Positions 18,193 through 26,440 of a stretch of 64,000 nt of DNA are shown here, one piece after another; position 1 is the stretch's first letter; every line of letters begins with the position of its first letter. The notes beneath the pieces were generated by a model. The model saw only the letters and a list, made by a program, of their open reading frames with translations, ran no database searches and was not told the origin of the DNA. Source of the stretch: Halorubrum alkaliphilum (GTDB lineage Archaea; Halobacteriota; Halobacteria; Halobacteriales; Haloferacaceae); the NCBI RefSeq assembly GCF_017873815.1, contig NZ_JAGGKQ010000001.1, positions 62,001-126,000 of the forward strand, in the 5' to 3' direction. Made by a program: the position numbers and the translations under genes.

Positions 18193-19374
18193 ATGAACGA
18201 TCCCGTCCACGAGTCGGGTTCCGACGACGTCGAGGGGATCCGGGTTCTCCACGTCGACGACGATGGGGCGTTCGCGGATCTCGTCGCGACGTATCTGGAG
18301 CGTCTCGACGACGCGTTCTCGGTGCGGTCCGAGACGGCGGCCCGGGACGCGCTGGAGACGCTCGGATCGGGGTCGTTCGACTGTATCGTTAGCGACTACG
18401 ACATGCCCGGGATGACGGGACTCGAACTGCTCGATGCGGTACGGTCCAACGACATCGACGTCCCGTTCGTGCTGTTCACGGGGAAGGGATCCGAGGAGAT
18501 CGCGAGCGATGCCATCGCCGCTGGGGCGACGGATTACATTCAAAAGGAGGGTGGAACCGACCAGTACACCGTCCTCGCGAACCGGGTGCGGAACGCGGTC
18601 GATCAGTACCGTTCCAAGCGGGCGCTGGCGTCGAGCCAGGAACGGCTCTCGCGGTTCATCGAACAGTCGCCACTGGGGACCATCGAGTACGACGAGACGT
18701 TCGAGATCGTTCGAACCAACCCGGCAGCGGAGACGATACTCGGGTACGACGCCGAGGAGCTTGTGGGCGAGACGTGGACGCCGTTCGTGCCGACGGACCA
18801 GCATCGGACCGTCGCGGCGGTCGAACGCGATCTGCTGGCGAACCGCGGCGGGTTCCGGAGTGTCAACGAGAACGTCACCGCCGACGGCGAGCGGATCCGC
18901 TGTACGTGGTACAATCAGGTCGTGACCGACGACGACGGCGAAGTAATCCGGGTGTTCTCGCAGTTCGAGGACATCACGGAGCGCGAGGAGCGGAAACGAC
19001 GGCTCGAACGCACGAACGCGGTACTCTCCACGGTGTTCGATGCGCTCCCGCACGGCGTTCTCGCGGAGGACGCCGACCGACGAGTGCTGACCGTCAACGA
19101 CCGACTGTTCGAACTGTTCGGGATGGAGGAGATCCCGGCGGAAGCGGTAGGAGCCGACTGTGTCGAGTTCGCCCGCGACGCGAGCGACCGTTTTGCGGAT
19201 CCCGAGGAGTTCCTGACTCGGGTGAACGCGATCATCGAGCGGGGCGAGCCAGTACGGAACGAGCGGCTGGCGCTCGCCGACGGTCGAGGGCTGATACGCA
19301 CCTACCGGCCAATTGACCTCCCGGACGGCCGCGGACACCTGTGGCTGTACCGGAACGCCGAGGACGGGTCGTGA
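18193..19374 (+). CDS. Response regulator with two PAS domains and no kinase domain
   Basis: The 393-aa protein starts with a receiver domain (VLHVDDDG, phosphoacceptor Asp68 in SDYDMP, LFTGKGSEEIASDAI, about residues 16-140), then PAS domains at about 155-275 (ending FSQFEDITEREE) and about 285-390 (PHGVLAEDADRR). It stops where HisKA and HATPase domains would normally follow, and the gene ends naturally with TGA. It could be a truncated hybrid kinase or a phosphorylation-responsive adaptor. Downstream lies the long gene-free region at 19.4-20.07 kb, which could mark the truncation. Confidence 0.88.
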   Translation: MNDPVHESGSDDVEGIRVLHVDDDGAFADLVATYLERLDDAFSVRSETAARDALETLGSGSFDCIVSDYDMPGMTGLELLDAVRSNDIDVPFVLFTGKGSEEIASDAIAAGATDYIQKEGGTDQYTVLANRVRNAVDQYRSKRALASSQERLSRFIEQSPLGTIEYDETFEIVRTNPAAETILGYDAEELVGETWTPFVPTDQHRTVAAVERDLLANRGGFRSVNENVTADGERIRCTWYNQVVTDDDGEVIRVFSQFEDITEREERKRRLERTNAVLSTVFDALPHGVLAEDADRRVLTVNDRLFELFGMEEIPAEAVGADCVEFARDASDRFADPEEFLTRVNAIIERGEPVRNERLALADGRGLIRTYRPIDLPDGRGHLWLYRNAEDGS

Positions 19375-19486
19375 TCGGACGGGGTCGTCGAACTCGTTTC
19401 CAGTTGCTGTCTGTTCATCCGATGGCTTAGTATGGACGTAGTAGTGAGCGATATCGGGAGTAAGCCTCTCAAATCGGCAGCGACGT

Positions 19487-19551
19487 GATCGTATTTAAAC
19501 GGACTGTGAGCGACAGCAACGATCGCTTATAAACAAACCGTGCGGTGGCGT
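19487..19551 (+). repeat. Copy A of a 65-bp intergenic module
   Basis: By hand count, 45 of 65 positions match 23010-23074 without gaps. Conserved blocks are GATCGTA, ACGATC, TTATAAA and GCGGTGGCGT. Both copies lead directly into hairpin-rich, gene-free DNA. Confidence 0.65.
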
Positions 19552-19561
19552 GCGCCTCCGA

Positions 19562-19790
19562 GCGCCCTTTTAAGGGCGCGAGTAGGGAGAGACCGAAGGT
19601 CTCTCTGACAGCCGGCGGCAACGCCGCCGGCGAGAGCGTCGCGCGAGGGAGTCGCTGGCGGCGGCTGCCGCCAGCGACAGGGCGAGAGCGGAGCTCTCTC
19701 TAGCAATCGGCGGCAAAGCCGCCGGTGACGAGGCTGGGGAGGCGTGAGGTGCGGTTGCTGTGCCGGCTAGGGCTTTGGAGGTCGTCACCG
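19562..19790 (+). ncRNA. Candidate structured RNA or intergenic element with six hairpins
   Basis: Perfect stem-loops follow one another: 19562-19579 (8-bp stem), 19587-19605 (8 bp, GAA loop), 19611-19631 (8 bp), 19651-19678 (12 bp, GGCT loop), 19684-19698 (6 bp) and 19708-19724 (7 bp, AAA loop). CGGTGACGA (19723-19731) also pairs with TCGTCACCG (19782-19790), enclosing a G-rich segment. A TATA-like box (19526-19534) is about 28 bp before the first stem. Whether it is transcribed, or is a dispersed DNA repeat, cannot be decided here; I have an uncertain memory of similar GAGGCTGGGGAGGCG-containing elements in other haloarchaea. Confidence 0.5.
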
Positions 19791-20069
19791 TCGATCCGCG
19801 GTCAACCGCTTATAAACGAGTGGCTAGAGCTTTTCAGTAGTTCCTCATATCCTCGCCCATTTATAAACAGCCGCCAGCAACACCACTAATCCACTTATAA
19901 ATACCTACCACACCGTATTGCGAGACCTACTCTCGGTATCGCTCATGAACGAACCCCCGTCGACCAACGGTTTCTGGGAAGAACCATGTATATAAAAGCG
20001 ACCTCAACGGGGCCCAAACGCCGGGAACCCGTCTCCCGGACTACCCCTACGATCCCGATCCCGGCCGAT

Positions 20070-21374
20070 CTAGGGCTCTAGCCGGTTCGGATCGCGCGGG
20101 AACATGATCGCCTCCTTGATGTTATCGAGCTCGGCGACCTTCTGGACGAGCCGGTCGATCCCGAGCCCGTAGCCGCCGTGGGGCGGCGTTCCGAAGCTCA
20201 GCGCCTCGATGTAGAACTCGAAGTTGGCGGTCTCGACGCCCTGCTCCTCCATGACCTCGACCATCCGCTCGACGTCGTGTTCACGCTGGCCGCCGGAGGA
20301 CAGCTCCTGCCCCTTATATATCAGGTCGAACTTCCGGGACGCGACGTCATCGCCCTCGACGTCCTGCATGTAGTAGAACTTCTCGTCCGGGTAGCCGACG
20401 ACGAAGAACGCGGGGTGTCCCTGCTCCTCGAAGTACTCCCCGAGCAGCTTCTCGCCTTTCGTGTCCAAGTCGGTCGGATCGTCCGGGAAGTGTCCGTACT
20501 CGGTCTCGAGGATATCGAGCGCCTCGTCGAACGTGATCCGCGGGAAGTCCTCTTCGGGGACTTGGAGGTCGACATCAAGCACGTCGAGCTCGCGCTCGGC
20601 GTTTTCGGCGGCCGCCCGCAGCGCGTGTCGCAGCGACTCCTCTTGGACGTCCATCACGTCGTGGTGATCCTCGATGTACGCGAGCTCGACGTCGAACATC
20701 GCGATCTCGGAGACGTGTCGGGAGGTGGCAAAGTCCTCCGCGCGGAACGCGGTCCCGTTCTCGTAGACGGCCTCGTAGCCCGCGGCCATCAACATCTGTT
20801 TGTACAGCTGGGGGCTCTGTGAGAGGAACGCGTCCTTGTCGTAGTAGAGGATCGGGAACAGCTCCGCGCCGCCCTCCGCACCGCCCTTCGAGATGCGCGG
20901 GGTCTTGATGTCGACGAACTCTTCCGCCTCGAACCACTCCTCCATCGCGGTCATCAGCTCCGAGCGAAGCGTGAACACGGAGAGGACCTCCGGTTTCCGG
21001 AGGTCGAGCGCGCGGTTGTCGAGCCGGGTCGAGAGGTCGACGTCCACGTCCTTCGATATCTCCAGCGGGAGCGGGGAGTCCGCCTCGTCGATGACCTCGT
21101 ACTCGGTCGGCGCGATCTCGACGCCGCCGGGGGCCTGATCGCTTTCCACCGGTTCGCCGACGATCCGAACGACGTCCTCGGAGCCGACGTCCTGTACGGC
21201 CTCGAACAGCTCCGGCTCACGCTCCTCCTTGAAGACGACTTGAATGAGTCCCTCGCGATCGCGAACGATGAGGAAGACCAGTCCGCCGAGATCACGGATC
21301 TCGTGGACGTGTCCCGCGATGGCGACCGATCCGGCGTCCGCTTCGACCTGCGACGTGTGAATTCGATCGATCAT
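20070..21374 (-). CDS. aspS: Aspartyl-tRNA synthetase (archaeal type)
   Basis: Charges tRNA with aspartate. The 434-aa class II enzyme has an N-terminal OB anticodon-binding domain ([19 protein letters not shown]), motif 2 ([16 protein letters not shown]) and motif 3 ([10 protein letters not shown]). The length matches archaeal AspRS, without the bacterial insertion. I chose the ATG at 21374 ([10 protein letters not shown]), which aligns with the family start; an in-frame ATG at 21407 would add 11 residues. A TATA-like ACTTATA directly abuts the chosen start, too close to serve it, so the start is not certain. Whether the enzyme also charges tRNA-Asn cannot be told from motifs alone. Confidence 0.94.
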   Translation of the reverse strand: MIDRIHTSQVEADAGSVAIAGHVHEIRDLGGLVFLIVRDREGLIQVVFKEEREPELFEAVQDVGSEDVVRIVGEPVESDQAPGGVEIAPTEYEVIDEADSPLPLEISKDVDVDLSTRLDNRALDLRKPEVLSVFTLRSELMTAMEEWFEAEEFVDIKTPRISKGGAEGGAELFPILYYDKDAFLSQSPQLYKQMLMAAGYEAVYENGTAFRAEDFATSRHVSEIAMFDVELAYIEDHHDVMDVQEESLRHALRAAAENAERELDVLDVDLQVPEEDFPRITFDEALDILETEYGHFPDDPTDLDTKGEKLLGEYFEEQGHPAFFVVGYPDEKFYYMQDVEGDDVASRKFDLIYKGQELSSGGQREHDVERMVEVMEEQGVETANFEFYIEALSFGTPPHGGYGLGIDRLVQKVAELDNIKEAIMFPRDPNRLEP

Positions 21375-21477
21375 ATAAGTGTGTGTTACGTCCAACTGGC
21401 CGCGCATCCGGCATAGGCCTGTCGTCTCGGCGGCGACGGGACCCTCGCTCGTGACCGACGAGTGCTATCGAGAGGCT

Positions 21478-22902
21478 TCAATCGAGGAGTGCGTGGACCG
21501 CGGCCTCGGCCCGCCGGAGCACCTCGCGGACCGGGAGGCCGGTGTCCTCGGCGACCGCCGCGGCCTCGTCGTACTCGGCGCTCACGTCGTACACGTCGCC
21601 GTCGGCGGTCGCGGCGACCTTCACCGACACCTCGTGATCGGTCCCCGAAATGGTCAGCGTCGCCGTCTCAAAGGAACGTTCGGCGATCCACCGATGGCTC
21701 GCCCCCGCCTGCCGGATCCCGAGCGTCCCCGTCTCGCGAGCGAGACGCTCCGCGACCGTGTCCGCGTCCGCCGGCTTACAGATGACTTTCACCAGATGCC
21801 CCGGGCGCGACTTCTTCATGGTCGTCGGAACTATCGTCACGTCGCGAGCGCCCGCGTCCACGAGGGTCTCCTGAAGCCCGCCGAGCACCTCCGGTGCGGC
21901 GTCATCGAGGTTCGTCTCAAGGATCGCGATGTCGTCGTGGACGAGGGGTCCCCCCTCCTCGTGACCGTCGTGGCCGGAGTGCGGCTCCTCGCGGGCGTCA
22001 ACACCGTCACCCCCGTCGCCGACCAGCGTGCGGAGCACGTTCGGGTGTTTCGGGAACGTCGCGTCGCCGGCCCCGTAGCCGGACGCGTCGATGTCGATCG
22101 TCGGGATCGTGTCGACATCCTCGGCCACGGCGGCGAGGATCGCCGCGCCCGTCGGCGTCAACAGTTCTCGGTCGATCGGTCCGCCGGAGAGCGTGAACGG
22201 CGCACGTCCCGCGATCTCGACGACCGCCGGAGCTGGGACCGGATACGTCCCGTGGCTCATCTCGACCTCGCCACCGCCGGCCGCCACGGGCGTGGTGACG
22301 ACGCGATCGACGTCGAGGTCGTCGAGGAGGAGCGCCGCTCCGACGACGTCCGCGATCGCGTCGTCCGCGCCGACCTCGTGGAAGTGGATCTCCTCGAGAT
22401 CGACGCCGTGGATCGATGCCTCGGCGCGACCGAGACGTTCGAAGGCGTCGAGCGCGACGGTCTCGACCGGAACCGGGAGATCCATCGACGCGACGATGTC
22501 GACGACTTCGACGTACGAGCGGCTGGCTCCGGAGCCTTCAGCGTGCTCGTGATTGTGGTCGTGATCATGCTCGTGGCTATGACCGTGATTGTGGTCGTGA
22601 CCATGCTCGTGGCTATGGCCGTGATCGTGGTCGTGATCATGCTCGTGGGACGGAGTCGAATTCGCTTGCTCGCGGTCGTCCCCGTCATCGGGGCCATCGG
22701 CGGTATCACCGAGATCATCGAGGAGCACGTCGACCGTCGTCGAGCGGATCCCGTTCTTCGTCGTCTCGCCCACCTCGTAGCGAACGGGGAGTCGATCGCT
22801 CACGGGTTCGAGGACCGCGGGATCGGCACCGGCGGCGATCAGGGAGGCACAGATCATGTCGCCGGCGGCACCGGTTCGACCGTCGAAAACGAGCGTTCGC
22901 AT
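21478..22902 (-). CDS. larC: Nickel insertion protein LarC (DUF111 family)
   Basis: LarC inserts nickel into the pyridinium bis-thiocarboxylate mononucleotide to form the NPN cofactor of lactate racemase-type enzymes. The 474-aa protein starts MRTLVFDGRTGAAGDM and keeps EIHFHEVGADDAIADVVG and LTPTGAAILA. Residues 86-120 form a linker with 18 histidines alternating with Asp, Glu, Gly, Asn or Ser, a likely nickel store. It is one continuous frame, unlike the frameshifted gene known from Lactobacillus. No larA, larB or larE is in the window. Confidence 0.9.
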   Translation of the reverse strand: MRTLVFDGRTGAAGDMICASLIAAGADPAVLEPVSDRLPVRYEVGETTKNGIRSTTVDVLLDDLGDTADGPDDGDDREQANSTPSHEHDHDHDHGHSHEHGHDHNHGHSHEHDHDHNHEHAEGSGASRSYVEVVDIVASMDLPVPVETVALDAFERLGRAEASIHGVDLEEIHFHEVGADDAIADVVGAALLLDDLDVDRVVTTPVAAGGGEVEMSHGTYPVPAPAVVEIAGRAPFTLSGGPIDRELLTPTGAAILAAVAEDVDTIPTIDIDASGYGAGDATFPKHPNVLRTLVGDGGDGVDAREEPHSGHDGHEEGGPLVHDDIAILETNLDDAAPEVLGGLQETLVDAGARDVTIVPTTMKKSRPGHLVKVICKPADADTVAERLARETGTLGIRQAGASHRWIAERSFETATLTISGTDHEVSVKVAATADGDVYDVSAEYDEAAAVAEDTGLPVREVLRRAEAAVHALLD

Positions 22903-22927
22903 GCGGTACCGGTGGCGATCGTGGAAC

Positions 22928-22934
22928 AAATACC
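22928..22934 (-). promoter_or_regulatory. TATA-like box of larC
   Basis: On the minus strand GGTATTT lies 26-32 bp before the ATG at 22902, consistent with leaderless transcription. Confidence 0.45.
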
Positions 22935-23009
22935 TCCGGGTTCGCCTCCGTCGATGGAGCTGCCGTTTGACCGATCTCGGGAGTGCGTCGCTCGAACCGA
23001 TACCGACGA

Positions 23010-23074
23010 GATCGTAAATAACGGACGTGAGAACGGCCGTCACGATCCATTATAAATGAACGAGGCGGTGGCGT
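23010..23074 (+). repeat. Copy B of the 65-bp intergenic module
   Basis: Diverged copy of 19487-19551, same length, 45 of 65 identical by hand count, with TTATAAA and GCGGTGGCGT in the same positions. It is followed by GC-rich inverted repeats, though fewer and shorter than behind copy A. Confidence 0.65.
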
Positions 23075-23244
23075 CACCGGCGACTCCGCCGCCGGCAATG
23101 ACGAGAGAGCGCCACTCACTCGTTTATAAACGCCTCCCTCTCAGTACACTCGATCTACCCCTGACATCGCTCACCGCCCCGTCCGGATCATGCGGGGGGA
23201 CGACCACCGGTTCCGCTACGGACCTCAACGGTGGCGTTTTTCCC

Positions 23245-24237
23245 TTATAACGTGTCTTTCACTCCCAACACGCGCTCCTCCGCGTCACGGCCCGGGTCCC
23301 ACTCGCTTCCGTCGCGGTCGGACTCGCGGTGTTCCGCGACGGTTCGGTTCATCGCCTCGTCGACGGGCATCGACTCCCAGCCGAGGTCCGCGAGCGCGCA
23401 GGTGTCGAGCAGGTGCGGGTATTCCCGGTGGAGCACGAAGTCGTCGGGCGCGAGATCGCCGGCCGCCAGCGCGTCGTCGCTGGCGGGGACGACCGTCACT
23501 TCGGTGCCGGCGGTGTTCGCGATTGTCTCCACTGTCTCTTGTAGGGTGAGCGCTCGTCGGTCGCCGACGTTGTAGGCCGTTCCGGGCTCGCCGCGCTCGG
23601 CGACGATCCGGAGCGCGCTCGCCACGTCCTCGACGTAGGCCCGATGCCAGAGGTTCTGCCCGTCACCCGGGACGACCACCCGGTCGTGGGTCAGCACACG
23701 GTCGATCCAGTAGTCGAGCCGCTCGGTGTAATCATACGGGCCGTAGACGATACACGGCCGCACCGCCATCGCGTTCACGCCCGCCTCGGCGGCGGCGAAT
23801 ATCTCGCGGTCGCCCTCGGCCTTCCGGTTCCCGTAGGTGTCGTGGTCGTCGTCGGCCGCCTGCTCGGGCGTACACGGCTCCAGCGGGGTGACACCCTCGC
23901 GTTTGGGGACGTGCTCGGCCGCGTACGACGCTCCCGAGGAGATGTACACGTAGCCGTCGACGTCGGCGAACACGTCGGTCGCCACGGCGACGTCCGCCGG
24001 GTGGTACGCCACGCAGTCGATCACGACGTCCGGATCCGCGGAGAGGCGCGCGGCCTTCAGGTCCCGCTCGTTCGTCCGGTCGCCCTCGACGTGGGTGACG
24101 CGGTCGTCGTCCGCGAAGGGGTTCTCGTGGTTCCCCCGGTTCAACATCGCCACCTCGTAGCCGTGCGCCAGCAGGTCCTCGACGGTGTGTCGGCCGATGA
24201 ACCGCGTGCCGCCGATGACGAGCGCCGTGTCGGTCAT
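23245..24237 (-). CDS. NAD-dependent epimerase/dehydratase family protein
   Basis: The 330-aa extended-SDR protein starts MTDTALVIGGTRFIGRHTVE with a TGxxFxG-like nucleotide-binding loop. It has the conserved SSGASYA and a downstream region containing PCIVYGPYDYTERLDYW, where the usual YxxxK is replaced by TYGNRKAEGD (Tyr-Gly-Asn-Arg-Lys). Such proteins act on nucleotide sugars or related substrates; the short loop LNRGNHENPF resembles the RNA-binding/CSP41-like subgroup as much as UDP-sugar epimerases. Likely monocistronic. The substrate is unknown. Confidence 0.86.
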   Translation of the reverse strand: MTDTALVIGGTRFIGRHTVEDLLAHGYEVAMLNRGNHENPFADDDRVTHVEGDRTNERDLKAARLSADPDVVIDCVAYHPADVAVATDVFADVDGYVYISSGASYAAEHVPKREGVTPLEPCTPEQAADDDHDTYGNRKAEGDREIFAAAEAGVNAMAVRPCIVYGPYDYTERLDYWIDRVLTHDRVVVPGDGQNLWHRAYVEDVASALRIVAERGEPGTAYNVGDRRALTLQETVETIANTAGTEVTVVPASDDALAAGDLAPDDFVLHREYPHLLDTCALADLGWESMPVDEAMNRTVAEHRESDRDGSEWDPGRDAEERVLGVKDTL

Positions 24238-24286
24238 ACCGGATTTCGGAGGAGCCGCCTCAAAAGCGTGACCGAAGCGGAAGACG

Positions 24287-25528
24287 CTATTCGCTCGGAC
24301 CGATAGTGAAGGTTGCTCCGAACGGGTTGAGTCGGTAGTCGTATGTGGAGTCTAGCTCATCGTTTTCGGAGCCTTGTGTGATGGTTGCCTCCTCGCCAGC
24401 TGGAATTCGAGCCGAAAGGGTCTCATTCCCTTCAAGACGCCTTTCCCAGTCCGCACTATCGCCTTCTCGCCATTCGAGCTCTCCCCGGAACGTTCCAACG
24501 GCATCGCCGACGTTCGCGATGGTGAATTCGAACTCTTGGAAGCCTTCTTCGCGTTGATCCGGTACGTCCATGCTCACGAACTCGAATTCGGGGAACCCAA
24601 CGTCTCCGATGTCAAGTTCCCAGATAGCGTCTTTGGGAGCACTTCTCGAGTCACGGTGATAGCCGATTTCAGCGTCACTCACTTCGTTTTTGTTCGCTCT
24701 GAACAGGATCCAGCCATTGATCCGGCTACCGGGGTTGACCGAGACTCCCTCAATTGGGGATGATTCAATGTCCCGGAGATCGCCAAAGGCCGTGCCACTC
24801 AGACTGGTTAATGCCGATTCATCCGCGAAGGTAAAGTTCTCCGTTCCGACTGTAAGTCCGCTACTCCCCGCGTTTTCTACGCTCACATTGACAAACACAA
24901 GGGTTTGGTCAGAGAGGGTGCTTTCAACGGCAACCCGGTCTCTGCTACCGCCAAATAACCCACCAGTGGATTCGGTGATATCGTAGTGGAGTCCTTGTTC
25001 GAAGGACACGTCTTCGACGGTGAATCGAAGGTCTTCAACGACTTCTTGTGTGCCACCGGCTTCGGCGCGGATCGGGCCCACTTCGATTTCAGCATCCGCA
25101 TCATCGTCGACGGGGAGTAGCCCGTCGCTGGCGTCCGAAGCGGTGACCGCATATCGGCCAGCGTACTCGAAGTCCACTGTTTCCGTAGTCAGAGTCACTG
25201 TGCCACCACTCTCGACTTCCTCTTCAACCGTAGAAAGGGACGCAGACCGTTGTGGTGCGGATTCACTTTCGAGGCTATCGATTACCGCTTCGACATCCGG
25301 TTCCCCGGGCTCACCACCTCGATTACCAATGACGATATCGATGGTCGTGTCCGAATCGACCGTTACTGACTCGTCGTCGGAAACTGACGCGCCATAGACC
25401 GCGAATTCGGCCGGGCCGTCCGTTGTCTCTACGTCCGGGATGTCTCCATCCTCATCGCCAAGACAGCCGGCCATTGAACCGACCGATACAAGCCCCGCTG
25501 CTGTGAGAAACGTCCGTCTGTCAACCAT
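24287..25528 (-). CDS. Tat-exported lipoprotein of unknown function, AT-richer than neighbours
   Basis: The 413-aa protein has a Tat signal (MVDRRTFLTAAG) and lipobox SMAGC, so it is anchored outside the cytoplasmic membrane. The rest is beta-rich with repeated Ig/CARDB-like patterns (VTVDSDTTIDIVIGNRG, VSVENAGSSGLTVG, FEFTIANVGDAVG). No enzyme motif is seen. Its codons use A and T in third positions much more than neighbouring genes, which suggests later acquisition. I prefer the ATG at 25528 over a TTG one codon upstream. Confidence 0.75.
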   Translation of the reverse strand: MVDRRTFLTAAGLVSVGSMAGCLGDEDGDIPDVETTDGPAEFAVYGASVSDDESVTVDSDTTIDIVIGNRGGEPGEPDVEAVIDSLESESAPQRSASLSTVEEEVESGGTVTLTTETVDFEYAGRYAVTASDASDGLLPVDDDADAEIEVGPIRAEAGGTQEVVEDLRFTVEDVSFEQGLHYDITESTGGLFGGSRDRVAVESTLSDQTLVFVNVSVENAGSSGLTVGTENFTFADESALTSLSGTAFGDLRDIESSPIEGVSVNPGSRINGWILFRANKNEVSDAEIGYHRDSRSAPKDAIWELDIGDVGFPEFEFVSMDVPDQREEGFQEFEFTIANVGDAVGTFRGELEWREGDSADWERRLEGNETLSARIPAGEEATITQGSENDELDSTYDYRLNPFGATFTIGPSE

Positions 25529-25574
25529 CAATTATCCATCATCCGCAGCCGCATAAAGCAGTTCCTGTTACATC

Positions 25575-25742
25575 TCAGTCTGCGTCTCGACGCGACTCCG
25601 GTCCCTCGCCGCGCCAGCGCCTGTAGAGAAGGTACGCGATGGCGAAGGGGATCGCCCAGACGGCGACGCCGATGAGCCCGTACCAGACTCCCGTGGCGAG
25701 ATCGCCTGCGGCGATGCCGATCATCGCGGCAATACCGGTCAT
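25575..25742 (-). CDS. 55-aa small membrane protein
   Basis: The ORF begins MTGIAAMIGIAAGDLATG and continues through a single long hydrophobic helix (about residues 19-40) to a basic-acidic end (RRWRGEGPES...). GC content and codon use match the surrounding genes and not the AT-rich lipoprotein next to it. It lies between that lipoprotein and the divergent zinc-ribbon gene. Function unknown. Confidence 0.6.
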   Translation of the reverse strand: MTGIAAMIGIAAGDLATGVWYGLIGVAVWAIPFAIAYLLYRRWRGEGPESRRDAD

Positions 25743-25818
25743 ACTCTCGCTCGGCGTTTCGGGGACATAAACGCTCCGAGGGACAACTACTCGTTCCCCG
25801 GGGGCCTACCGGCCACGT

Positions 25819-26370
25819 ATGAGCGATGTGAGTCGACGGCGACCGTGGCTCGCCGTGTTGCTGGCGATCGTCATCTCCGGACTCGGCCACGCGTACCTCC
25901 GCCGATGGGGGAGAGCACTCGCGTGGTACGTGGCGATCACGGCCACCCTCGTCTTCGTCGTCCCCGACGCGGCGCTCGACCAGCTGTTCGCACGGGAGCT
26001 CCCCCCGATAGGCGACATCGGGCCGGCGCTCGTCGTGATCGGGGCCAGCATCGTCGACGCGTACGTCGTCGCGATCCGGAACAACCGGACGTACGATCGT
26101 CAGCAACGCGCGAGGACGGCGGGAGCCGGGGGGCGAGAGGGAAGCGACCGCGAATCCGAGTTCGGCGACGGTGATCGATCGTCCGACGGCGACGCGGCTA
26201 CCACCTCGATCGGCTCGTCGACCGGGATGACCGCGGAGACTCCGAACGAGTCGACGTCGACCGCGGAGACCCCGACCGTCGACTGTCCCCACTGCGGGCG
26301 GGAGACCGACCCCGAGATCGACTTCTGTCACTGGTGTACCGAGCCGCTGGATCGTGGAAACGACGCGTGA
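25819..26370 (+). CDS. Membrane protein with C-terminal zinc ribbon
   Basis: The 183-aa protein has two or three hydrophobic helices in residues 10-85 (WLAVLLAIVISGLGHAYL, YVAITATLVFVVP, ALVVIGASIVDAYVV), a disordered Ser/Thr/Asp linker (about 95-150) and a C-terminal CPHCG...FCHWC zinc ribbon. The N-terminal pattern GLGHAYLRRWGRA is typical of a small haloarchaeal membrane family. The ribbon probably mediates a protein interaction. Function unknown. Confidence 0.8.
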   Translation: MSDVSRRRPWLAVLLAIVISGLGHAYLRRWGRALAWYVAITATLVFVVPDAALDQLFARELPPIGDIGPALVVIGASIVDAYVVAIRNNRTYDRQQRARTAGAGGREGSDRESEFGDGDRSSDGDAATTSIGSSTGMTAETPNESTSTAETPTVDCPHCGRETDPEIDFCHWCTEPLDRGNDA

Positions 26371-26440
26371 GGCAGGCGAAGGCGGTGCGTGAAGTAGGCG
26401 ATAGCGATGCGTGAGACGGGCGACGCGTCCGTTTTCCCGA

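Larger units (their letters stand above)
19375..20069. other. 695-bp gene-free region with hairpins and TTATAAA motifs
   Basis: No credible ORF. It contains a 65-bp module shared with 23010-23074, a block of six consecutive stem-loops (19562-19724), a closing pair of arms to 19790, and five TATA-like motifs: 19526-19534, 19809-19817, 19859-19868, 19894-19902 and 19989-19997. None of the plus-strand motifs precedes a protein gene. Another hairpin (CCGGGA/TCCCGG, 20021-20039) lies near the end of aspS. Confidence 0.8.
22903..23244. other. 342-bp gene-free region between larC and the epimerase gene
   Basis: It holds the larC promoter, copy B of the 65-bp module (23010-23074), a GC-rich stretch with short inverted repeats (around GGCGACTCCGCCGCC, 23080-23095), a second TATA-like TTTATAAAC (23123-23131) and a GTTTTT run at 23236-23241. 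The short open frame 23056-23250 lacks coding character. Confidence 0.75.

Noticed and set aside
20000-20069. Possible tRNA or terminator-like structure after aspS
   Set aside because: There is a CCGGGA/TCCCGG stem, but no TTC-type T-loop consensus, anticodon arm or 7-bp acceptor pair fits a tRNA.
21374-21407. Longer aspS product starting [11 protein letters not shown]
   Set aside because: Archaeal AspRS enzymes usually begin at the MxDR segment (21374). The extra 11 residues have no counterpart, although the promoter evidence does not exclude the longer form.
23056-23250. 64-codon ORF starting directly behind TTATAAA in the 65-bp module
   Set aside because: The ATG is only 1-2 bases from the TATA motif and the product is low-complexity; no evidence for coding.
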